The notes below the pieces were generated by a model. It saw only the letters and a program-made list of their open reading frames with translations. It searched no databases and was not told where the DNA came from. Below, piece by piece: positions 10,411 through 16,030 of a stretch of DNA of 64,000 nucleotides. The translations under genes were made by a program, and so were the position numbers. Numbering within the stretch: position 1 is the stretch's first letter; each line of letters begins with the position of its first letter. The stretch comes from Alphaproteobacteria bacterium (GTDB lineage Bacteria > Pseudomonadota > Alphaproteobacteria > GCA-2746255). The stretch spans positions 36,577-100,576 of the forward strand of contig JAGWAR010000006.1 of assembly GCA_021296325.1 (NCBI GenBank), given 5' to 3'.

Positions 10411-10938
10411 ATGAGAAAGCGGATAGCAGGTTTTGCCCTGGCGGCCCTCTGCCTATGGGCCGTTACCGGCAATCAAACCTTTGCGGAAGAGCCGAGCGTG
10501 GCGGTCGCAAAGGCGGCGTCCGTGCGCGCGCTGCAATCCGAATTGATGGTGGCCGCCCTCGCCTGCCCCGGCGACCTCGGGGTTTCACTGGTCCGGAACT
10601 ACAACCGTTTCGTCCGGCATTTCTCGCCCGCCCTCATCCGCAGCGCCAATACGCTTCGCACCCACTTCCGGACGACCTATGGCGCCGAACACGTGATTCG
10701 TTTCGATTCTTTCCTGACCCGCCTTGCCAATCAGGCGTCCCTTAGCTCGATCCGCGAGGCGGCCTATTGTCAGGACCGCGCCCGGATGGTCGAGGCGGCG
10801 CTGGGCTTGAATGACGCCGACCTCGAAAGCTTCACGATCACGGCCTATGCGGCCTCGGCCGACCTCACCGGCGAAGAGTTATTCCCCTCCCACGCGACGC
10901 GCCTTGCCGCCCGCGAGGCGATCGAACGCGCCGAATAG
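10411..10938 (+). CDS. Secreted protein of unknown function
   Basis: A 175-residue protein that I do not recognise. The N terminus is a clear Sec signal peptide (MRKRIAGFALAALCLWAV, cleavage probably after the TFA near residue 26), so the mature part is likely periplasmic. The rest is mostly helical in appearance, with two cysteines (ACPGD near residue 52 and AYCQD near 117) that could form a disulfide. It stands alone, is convergent with the OmpA-like gene, and the two stops are 13 bases apart. No catalytic motif is visible. Confidence 0.75.
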   Translation: MRKRIAGFALAALCLWAVTGNQTFAEEPSVAVAKAASVRALQSELMVAALACPGDLGVSLVRNYNRFVRHFSPALIRSANTLRTHFRTTYGAEHVIRFDSFLTRLANQASLSSIREAAYCQDRARMVEAALGLNDADLESFTITAYAASADLTGEELFPSHATRLAAREAIERAE

Positions 10939-10951
10939 GCCTCTTTCCGTT

Positions 10952-12061
10952 TTAAGGTAGTTGAATTTCGACCCGGCGGTTCCGGGGCTCGCGCACATTG
11001 TCCGGCGTCGCGACAAGCGGGTCGTCCTCACCCCTGCCAAGTGTCACGATCTGATTGGCCGCCACCCCCTGACCAACCAGAAAATTTTTCACTGCTGCGG
11101 CCCGGCGTTCGGAAAGCCCCTGGTTGTATCCGCGCGAGCCGGAACGGTCCGCATGACCGGTCAGCTGAATGACGGTGGCGACGCCCTGTTTCGCGACGGC
11201 CGCCGCCTCGGCCAGGATCTGAGCCGCATCCGGCCGTACGGCCGTCTGGTCCCAATCGAAGAAGACGAGGAAGGTCTGTGTCGTGCGGGGCGCCGGGGCC
11301 GGGCTGCCCTCGGCGACGCGGCGTTCGGCCGGCCGGGTAACGGCTGGAACCGGCGCCGGGGCCGAAGGCTGGGACTTCATGCCGGGTTCGGGACCGAAAT
11401 GCCAGGTGAGGCCGAACAGGATCGAATGGTCCTCGACGCCGCTTTCGACGCTTTCATTGGCGGCCGTCACGAATTCCGGCCCGACCGTCGTCAGATACCG
11501 GTAGTCCACATTGGCCGTAAGCCGGGGTGTGAGCGTGTGGCTTACGCCGAAAATCGCCTGATAGGCGAAAACGCTGTCGTCGCTATCGATCAGCAGCGTG
11601 CCGCCCTGCGTCACGCCGTTAAGCGAAACCTGTGCGGTGCCAAGGCCAAAACCCGCATACACACCCAAGAAGCGGTCCGGCGCAATTTCGGTTTTATAAA
11701 AATCGTAGATGAAGTTCGCCGTCACGGTGCGGATCGATCGGTCCCCGCTCACGACTCCGGTACCGCCGATCAGGGCTTCGACGTCATTCTCGCGGTAGAG
11801 AAACTCGCCTTCGATACGGAACCCGTTGAAGTCATAGCCCACCGCCGCGCCGGCCAGATAACCGGACTTGAATTCGCTGGTGCGGTTGAAGGTGCTGCCC
11901 AACAGGCCGGTGATGGACTCCGGATCCGCATAGTTCCCGCCGCCCTGGGCGCGCACGTACCACGCTTCCTCGGCGGCGGCGCCGACCGGCGCCGCAACCG
12001 CAAGGACGAACAGAAGCACTGCACTTCCCGCTCGAAGACTCGGGAACTTCCTGTCAACCAC
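10952..12061 (-). CDS. Outer membrane beta-barrel protein with OmpA C-terminal domain
   Basis: The start is taken as the GTG at 12061, which has GGGAG 8 bases upstream; the open frame goes back to a TTG at 12094. The roughly 369-residue product has a signal peptide (AGSAVLLFVLAVAAP), an N-terminal barrel of the surface-antigen type (AAVGYDFNGFRIEGEFLY, then alternating strands to about residue 220), a Pro/Ala-rich linker, and a C-terminal OmpA peptidoglycan-binding domain (LTGHADRSGS, NRRVEIQLP). It probably links the outer membrane to the cell wall. Before the transposon inserted, it lay only some 50-60 bases downstream of gatB on the same strand. Confidence 0.88.
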   Translation of the reverse strand: MVDRKFPSLRAGSAVLLFVLAVAAPVGAAAEEAWYVRAQGGGNYADPESITGLLGSTFNRTSEFKSGYLAGAAVGYDFNGFRIEGEFLYRENDVEALIGGTGVVSGDRSIRTVTANFIYDFYKTEIAPDRFLGVYAGFGLGTAQVSLNGVTQGGTLLIDSDDSVFAYQAIFGVSHTLTPRLTANVDYRYLTTVGPEFVTAANESVESGVEDHSILFGLTWHFGPEPGMKSQPSAPAPVPAVTRPAERRVAEGSPAPAPRTTQTFLVFFDWDQTAVRPDAAQILAEAAAVAKQGVATVIQLTGHADRSGSRGYNQGLSERRAAAVKNFLVGQGVAANQIVTLGRGEDDPLVATPDNVREPRNRRVEIQLP

Positions 12062-12129
12062 GGTAGGGTACTCCCATGAGGGTGAATGGCCCAAGATAAG
12101 GGAAACCGGGGCAAAATGTCGAGGCCCAC

Positions 12130-12137
12130 GAGAACCG
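12130..12137. repeat. Left copy of 8-bp target-site duplication
   Basis: GAGAACCG immediately left of the transposon's left inverted repeat. The same 8 bases occur immediately right of the right inverted repeat at 15932-15939. This is the expected footprint of a staggered-cut DDE transposition event and fixes the element's boundaries. Confidence 0.9.
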
Positions 12138-12157
12138 GGTAGTGTCTCAGTTTGAAA
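12138..12157 (+). repeat. Left terminal inverted repeat of the transposon
   Basis: GGTAGTGTCTCAGTTTGAAA, matched base for base by the reverse complement of 15912-15931. Similarity continues weakly inward (TCTGGCG here, ATCGGGCG at the other end). Confidence 0.93.
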
Positions 12158-13034
12158 TCTGGCGTTTCCTATAAGCCTTCGGCCTGCCCGGCTTCGGGGC
12201 GCGGGCGTCTATCAGACCCACGATCCATTCCATGTCATGCAGGGTATAGGAAATACCGGCTTCCATCGCCGGGGATATTCCGCCCAGCGCCTTGTGCTGA
12301 CGGCAGAAATTATACCAGACAAAGTATAGCGCCAGCGCATGACAGTGGTTTTCGAATTTCTTGGAGAACGCATTGGTCAGCCTAGTAAATCGCCGCATGG
12401 ACATCCGCATCGTCAGGTTCTGCCGCTCGACGTAGGATGTAGAGACGTGCTTGGGATCGGGCTTTCCCCGAAGACGGTCCTTTTTAACGCCATTGCAAAC
12501 AGGCGGGCTATATCGCTTTTCGCTTTCTGGGGCTGTGCCGTACATCTTTACAAGCTGGGCATAATCAATACCCCTATCAGCAAACGCCCCGATCACAGCA
12601 TCCAGATAGGCATAATGCCCGTCGGTGGTTAGCTGGACGCGATTTGTTAGGCGACCCGCTACATCATCCATGAAGGCGTTTGCTAACTCGGAGTCCCGGC
12701 CACCGACCAGCCAAGAGACAATCAGCTTGCTATCGGCATCCAAAGCCGTCCACGTCCATACATCGCCCGCACCCTCTGGCGCGGCCTTCGCCGTGGGTAC
12801 GTTCTTCGCCTTGGCGTAGGCAAAGCTCCAGATTTCATCGCACTGGACGCGCTTGGATTTAAGCCCGCGCACATGTTCGTCATGATAGGCCGCGCAAGCG
12901 TTCCCGGCATCCACCAACAATTTGGATACTGTATTGATGGAAACGCCCACCACGCGGCTGATGGACCGCATGGAAGACCCCTCGCAGAGCATGGAAAGGA
13001 TTTGGATGCGCTTCTCTAGGGGCAATTTGTTCAT
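12147..13034 (-). CDS. IS1-superfamily DDE transposase
   Basis: A 295-residue transposase. An N-terminal helix-turn-helix (EGSSMRSISRVVGVSINTVS) is followed by a DDE domain: first Asp in CDEIWSFAY, second Asp in LTTDGHYAYLDA, and Glu in TSYVERQNLTMRM. The ending ALYFVWYNFCRQHKAL is typical of this IS1-like group, which is widespread in alphaproteobacteria. It appears intact, with no internal stops. Its TGA lies within the left terminal repeat. The ATG at 13034 falls about where transcription from the upstream promoter should begin, so the message may be leaderless. It is the only mobilisation gene visible in the element. Confidence 0.92.
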   Translation of the reverse strand: MNKLPLEKRIQILSMLCEGSSMRSISRVVGVSINTVSKLLVDAGNACAAYHDEHVRGLKSKRVQCDEIWSFAYAKAKNVPTAKAAPEGAGDVWTWTALDADSKLIVSWLVGGRDSELANAFMDDVAGRLTNRVQLTTDGHYAYLDAVIGAFADRGIDYAQLVKMYGTAPESEKRYSPPVCNGVKKDRLRGKPDPKHVSTSYVERQNLTMRMSMRRFTRLTNAFSKKFENHCHALALYFVWYNFCRQHKALGGISPAMEAGISYTLHDMEWIVGLIDARAPKPGRPKAYRKRQISN

Positions 13035-13040
13035 GCCCCT

Positions 13041-13069
13041 ATTATCTGAACTTATATACTTAGCGTCAA
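13041..13069 (-). promoter_or_regulatory. Promoter of the transposase gene
   Basis: On the reverse strand TTGACG (13069-13064), a 17-base spacer and GATAAT (13046-13041) form a near-consensus sigma-70 promoter. The predicted start of transcription, about 7 bases past the -10, coincides with the transposase ATG at 13034, leaving no room for a ribosome-binding site. Confidence 0.6.
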
Positions 13070-13079
13070 GTATTTTTGT

Positions 13080-14252
13080 TCACTTAAGGGTTGGTTCAAT
13101 AATCGGGGGCTCTCCCATCGTAAGCGAACCCTTTTTAAGGTTGCACATGGCCTCAATGAAGCGTGGATTGATCTGGACAGCAGCTTTTAATCCGTCAGCA
13201 GTCATTTTGCCGCTCTCCGCTGCCAAATCGAATGCCCGAGTCAAAAGGCGTGGGCTCTCTAGGGGGATGAGTGACGGGTCATCTAGCGGCTCTTGTGTGC
13301 GCCACTTCCTGAAAGAAACCTGCTTACGCATATTCAAAATTTGGTTCTCATCGAAAATCCCAAGATCAGAACAACGGTAAATCATAGCTTGAATTGAAAC
13401 ACGCCATCGGCGTTTCAATTCCACAAATGCATCTAACCGTGGTGTAAATACTTCGTTGGGAAACGAGTGTTTTGGAAGTAGGAAAGCCCCAGCAAAACGA
13501 TCCGCTTGTCTCTCTATTTCCTTTAAAAATGTCCTATCCTCAATTTCAGATGAATCAATATGTCGGTGCATCACCAAATGCCCAAGCTCGTGAGCAAGAT
13601 CGAATCTAGTCCGCACCCCGGCCTTTTTCTCGGATGCCATAAAAATGAACGGACGTGGGCCATTCCAGAATGAAAACGCCTCTACATTTTCGCCAGCCAT
13701 TTCATAGCGACAAGCAATGACACCATTCGATTCCAGCAGGGCCAATACATTAGAAATTGGCCCCAAACCAAGCCCCCAGTCTGAGCGAACCCGCTCTGCT
13801 ATTTCGTCAATCCCATCTTCGCCAAAGTCAGCGTGGTCATATTGAGGAACCTTAACTGCCGGATAATTCACAAAGCGATCAAACGCCTTCGCCACTTGCA
13901 CAAACCAGCCAGCATAAGTGTCGCACGCCTCGCGCCGACGAGCGGTATCGGAGCCAAATTTGCGATAAAACCGTGTGGTCGATTGCCCGAATACAGGCTC
14001 ATCTTCCGACGTAAAGAACCCCGGCGGCTGCTCAAGTGCAGAGACGAGCGCCGTAAAGGTTTCTGGATCGGGAAGTCTGTCCCCGCGCTCGAATTGCGAA
14101 ATTGCTTGGCGCGTAACACCAATTCGGTCGCCCAATTCTTCCTGCGATAGGCGCAAAAACTTACGCGCATCCCTAACGCGCGCTGGAATCAAAAGCCGCC
14201 CACCACGATCAGGGCGGGCGGCTGGGAAATGGACGATGTTATTCGTTGTCAC
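13080..14252 (-). CDS. HTH (XRE) - ImmA/IrrE-type zinc metallopeptidase fusion regulator
   Basis: A 390-residue transposon cargo protein. Residues ~30-85 are an XRE/Cro-type helix-turn-helix (LRLSQEELGDRIGVTRQAIS, QFERGDRLPDPETF). A central ImmA/IrrE (COG2856, DUF955) domain carries the zinc protease motif HELGHLVMH (H-E-x2-H) and DRFAGAFLLP further on. Characterised relatives cleave repressors to derepress mobile elements or stress genes, and HTH-COG2856 genes have also been proposed as members of toxin-antitoxin-like pairs. The gene overlaps the end of the preceding unknown gene by 14 bases, so the two are probably made together. The target is unknown. Confidence 0.88.
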   Translation of the reverse strand: MTTNNIVHFPAARPDRGGRLLIPARVRDARKFLRLSQEELGDRIGVTRQAISQFERGDRLPDPETFTALVSALEQPPGFFTSEDEPVFGQSTTRFYRKFGSDTARRREACDTYAGWFVQVAKAFDRFVNYPAVKVPQYDHADFGEDGIDEIAERVRSDWGLGLGPISNVLALLESNGVIACRYEMAGENVEAFSFWNGPRPFIFMASEKKAGVRTRFDLAHELGHLVMHRHIDSSEIEDRTFLKEIERQADRFAGAFLLPKHSFPNEVFTPRLDAFVELKRRWRVSIQAMIYRCSDLGIFDENQILNMRKQVSFRKWRTQEPLDDPSLIPLESPRLLTRAFDLAAESGKMTADGLKAAVQINPRFIEAMCNLKKGSLTMGEPPIIEPTLK

Positions 14253-14913
14253 GCCTTAGCCTGTCGATTTCTTCTTTAAGAGTCATCACCGCTTCAACGT
14301 CCGTTTCCTCCATCGGAACTTCCGACTGGGGAACCGAATGAGCCATCAACATCAAATTGGGCGACCTATGCTGAAACCCTTCAGAGTGGCGAGGGTGTGG
14401 AATCGCAAGGTGTGCGAAATCAAGCGTCTGATGGCCATGCAGCAGCAGAATGTGCGGCGCCCCATTCCATTCCCCTAAATCTTCCCGCATGAACTCCATG
14501 GAGATCTGGCTAGTTAGCCTTTTATTCCGGCGAAATTTTACGTCACGCGGCTGCTTGTCCGGATGGGCGACTTGGCTGATGGTTAACACAGAGTGGCTGA
14601 ACAAAACTTCCAAGTAGCGGCCCGTCGGGCGTTCGAATAAACGCCAGCACCGATCAACACCGAACTGGCCCGAATCGACCAGCTTCTCGAACGCCAAATC
14701 GACCGCCCACTGAATGATCCGCCCTCGATTGGCCTTTGCGCTCTCTACGGAAAGAATGGGCTCTTTGTCTATGACAAGGCTTGCTGCCGCATAGGCTTGC
14801 TTCAGGGTAGTTGGAACAACCGCCCGACGAACAAGCGGAATCTGGTCGAGAAGAAACGCTTCAGAGAGTTCCAAGGAGGAGGCCCTTTCCGGGTTGCCGA
14901 AGTCAGTAGGCAA
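14239..14913 (-). CDS. Unknown protein coupled to the HTH-ImmA/IrrE gene
   Basis: A protein of up to 224 residues with no family I recognise. The first possible start is a TTG at 14913. A second TTG at 14874 (product 211 residues) has GGAAAGG 9 bases upstream and is compatible with the promoter at 14915-14943, so it may be the real one. Visible features are a mixed, soluble composition, a histidine-rich stretch (LLLHGHQTLDFAHLAIPHPR) and a charged, probably coiled C terminus (TLKEEIDRLRRDNE). The last 14 bases overlap the metallopeptidase gene. The tight pairing suggests it is the substrate, toxin or partner of that protein, but this is inference. Confidence 0.7.
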   Translation of the reverse strand: MPTDFGNPERASSLELSEAFLLDQIPLVRRAVVPTTLKQAYAAASLVIDKEPILSVESAKANRGRIIQWAVDLAFEKLVDSGQFGVDRCWRLFERPTGRYLEVLFSHSVLTISQVAHPDKQPRDVKFRRNKRLTSQISMEFMREDLGEWNGAPHILLLHGHQTLDFAHLAIPHPRHSEGFQHRSPNLMLMAHSVPQSEVPMEETDVEAVMTLKEEIDRLRRDNE

Positions 14914-14914
14914 C

Positions 14915-14943
14915 TATTTACGAAATTACCAGGTTTTTGTCAA
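14915..14943 (-). promoter_or_regulatory. Candidate promoter inside the transposon cargo
   Basis: On the reverse strand a perfect TTGACA (14943-14938) and TAAATA (14920-14915) are separated by 17 bases. Transcription would begin near 14907, just inside the longest form of the unknown gene. This favours the internal TTG at 14874 as its start when this promoter is used. Confidence 0.5.
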
Positions 14944-15179
14944 CTGCAAGATTTCCCCCATCGCTTGGCAGCCGCCTTCTTAGCGATCTCCGCCCGCTTC
15001 TTCTTGCTCAGGCTCTTGGCCCGCGCTTGGCCGCCCTTTTTCCCTAGGGCAACGGCGGCCTTGTTTTTGCCGTTCTCATCTACGCTATCTTCAATCTCGC
15101 CCGTAGCGATCTTGGCAACCTTGACGGCGGCTCCAATCACATCGGCAGGGCGTTTCTCGCCTTTGGGGCCCTTAGGCAT
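14940..15179 (-). CDS. Small basic KGG-type protein of unknown function
   Basis: A 79-residue lysine/alanine-rich protein. The C-terminal part (AVALGKKGGQARAKSLSKKK, then AEIAKKAAAKRW) resembles small basic proteins with GKKGG repeats that often lie next to mobile elements and may bind nucleic acid. The N-terminal half (EKRPADVIGAAVKVAKIATG) looks like a short amphipathic helix. Its ATG overlaps the stop of the preceding 68-residue gene (TGATG), so the two are co-translated. The function is not known to me. Confidence 0.72.
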   Translation of the reverse strand: MPKGPKGEKRPADVIGAAVKVAKIATGEIEDSVDENGKNKAAVALGKKGGQARAKSLSKKKRAEIAKKAAAKRWGKSCS

Positions 15180-15385
15180 CAGGCGTCCACCTCAGAAATG
15201 ATGGTGTAGCCTGCGGAAAGCGTGCCCGTGCCGGTCGCAGAAGGGCGGGACGGCTGCCAAGTGAAGCCCACAATGCGAACGTGGCCCTTACGCGTTGCGA
15301 TGTTCTGCAAAACCTCGTTTAGATTGGAAATATCATCCCGTGCGGTATCTGCTTGGTACTTTTTAGCTTCAGCTCTTTCAGCCAT
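15179..15385 (-). CDS. Short unknown protein, first gene of the transposon cargo operon
   Basis: A 68-residue protein with a good ribosome site (AGGAAG, 7 bases before the ATG at 15385). The N-terminal half is charged and likely helical (MAERAEAKKYQADTARDD). The C-terminal half is Ser/Thr/Gly-rich and probably beta (GHVRIVGFTWQPSRPS, GTGTLSAGYTII). I do not recognise a family. The stop overlaps the next gene by one base, and the whole leftward set down to the metallopeptidase gene is spaced like one operon. Confidence 0.68.
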   Translation of the reverse strand: MAERAEAKKYQADTARDDISNLNEVLQNIATRKGHVRIVGFTWQPSRPSATGTGTLSAGYTIISEVDA

Positions 15386-15400
15386 AGTCGCTTCCTCATG

Positions 15401-15449
15401 TGCTTTCCGCTAAGCATATAGGGATTTAAGGCGTGCTGCAAACAGCAGC
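15401..15449. promoter_or_regulatory. Divergent control region of the transposon cargo with two short inverted repeats
   Basis: The 107-base gap between the leftward 68-residue gene and the rightward zinc-ribbon gene holds TGCTT-TCCGCT-AAGCA (15401-15416) and GCTGC-AAACA-GCAGC (15435-15449). On the reverse strand TTTGCA, 16 bases and TATATG make a plausible promoter for the leftward operon, with one repeat overlapping each end. Either repeat could be the operator for the element's own HTH protein. This is a suggestion only. Confidence 0.35.
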
Positions 15450-15492
15450 CTTTGGTATCTTTCTCACGTTCACAATTGATGGGGGATTAGCT

Positions 15493-15660
15493 ATGGCTAG
15501 AGTATCTCCTTTCCATAGTAAGAAGAATCCTGGCGTCTACCACGTTTGCTCAAATTGTACTGAGGGCAATAATATCGAACGTGAAAATAGAGCCTCCGGG
15601 ACTGGGGGTGGGTCGCTTTGCCAGCGATGCAGCGAGCTACAGCGTTCGGGTAATTGTTAA
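15493..15660 (+). CDS. 55-residue zinc-ribbon-like peptide
   Basis: The start ATG at 15493 follows a GGGGG-rich ribosome site; the open frame extends further upstream, but that part looks non-coding. The peptide is MARVSPFHSKKNPGVYHVCS, then NC, a short polar stretch, and C-x2-C again (LCQRCSEL). Two CxxC pairs about 27 residues apart are typical of a small zinc ribbon that binds nucleic acid or protein. It is the only rightward cargo gene, and its 3' end overlaps the convergent gene at 15637 by 24 bases. Confidence 0.72.
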   Translation: MARVSPFHSKKNPGVYHVCSNCTEGNNIERENRASGTGGGSLCQRCSELQRSGNC

Positions 15661-15897
15661 CTCATTAATATGGTTTACGCGGGGGGCGGCCTCCAAGCGC
15701 TTGCAGTGATCCCAAATCAATTCGCCAAGAGTTGGGAGGCTGACCCCCCACTTTCGAGAAAGCCACTCAAATGTCATTCCGTTAGAGTGGATTTCCCAAC
15801 ACAGGATTTCGCCAAAGCTTTTTCCACATCCAGTCGGGCATGCCTCATATTGCTCGACAATTAATCGCCGTAGCCTTGTTAGGTGGGATTCCTCCAT
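15637..15897 (-). CDS. Short unknown protein next to the right transposon end
   Basis: An 86-residue protein if started at the ATG at 15897 (MEESHLTRLRRLIVEQYEAC). An in-frame GTG at 15927 inside the right terminal repeat would add 10 residues. The body contains FGEILCWEIHSNGMTFEWLS and KWGVSLPTLGELIWDHCKRL, which reads like a helix-turn-helix (a GVSLPTL turn) and could bind DNA. There is no family I can name. It is transcribed leftward from the repeat, convergent with the zinc-ribbon gene. Confidence 0.62.
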   Translation of the reverse strand: MEESHLTRLRRLIVEQYEACPTGCGKSFGEILCWEIHSNGMTFEWLSRKWGVSLPTLGELIWDHCKRLEAAPRVNHINELTITRTL

Positions 15898-15911
15898 GTC
15901 AACCGCCCGAT

Positions 15912-15931
15912 TTTCAAACTGAGACACTACC
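15912..15931 (-). repeat. Right terminal inverted repeat of the transposon
   Basis: The reverse complement of these 20 bases is identical to 12138-12157. The first bases of an open reading frame on the reverse strand (GTG at 15927) fall inside it. Confidence 0.93.
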
Positions 15932-15939
15932 GAGAACCG
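15932..15939. repeat. Right copy of 8-bp target-site duplication
   Basis: GAGAACCG directly outside the right inverted repeat, identical to 12130-12137. The sequence beyond it continues into the ancestral end of gatB. Confidence 0.9.
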
Positions 15940-15953
15940 GCCCCGGCCCCGCC

Positions 15954-16030
15954 TTATTCGGCCAGCTTCTTCTTCAGGATCTCGTTGACGAGTTTCGGGT
16001 TCGCCTTGCCCTGGGTCGCCTTCATCACCT
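15954..16030 (-). pseudogene. Out-of-frame remnant of the gatB C-terminal tail
   Basis: On the reverse strand, in a frame different from the gatB reading frame, this stretch reads [12 protein letters not shown], then KLVNEILKKKLAE and TAA at 15954. That is the conserved end of GatB. It follows directly on the premature stop of the main gatB frame, so a deletion upstream has pushed the tail out of frame. Confidence 0.85.

Larger units (their letters stand above)
12138..15931. mobile_element. 3.8-kb cargo-carrying transposon with IS1-like transposase
   Basis: The element is bounded by a perfect 20-bp terminal inverted repeat, GGTAGTGTCTCAGTTTGAAA, at 12138-12157 and its reverse complement at 15912-15931, and is flanked by the direct repeat GAGAACCG. 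It carries one transposase gene at the left end and about six cargo genes: an HTH-ImmA/IrrE protein, a coupled unknown protein, three short unknown proteins and a zinc-ribbon peptide. The interior is visibly richer in A and T than the flanks. The transposase stop codon lies inside the left repeat. It sits in the gatB-ompA intergenic gap, so no gene was cut. Whether this cargo set is known in a named element cannot be judged from the sequence alone. Confidence 0.9.

Noticed and set aside
12922-13380. Rightward 152-residue open frame across the transposase/metallopeptidase junction
   Set aside because: It is antisense to two well-supported genes and shows no domain or ribosome site.
15670-15864. 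Rightward 64-residue open frame inside the transposon
   Set aside because: It lies opposite the leftward 86-residue gene, has no ribosome site, and its composition looks like an antisense shadow.
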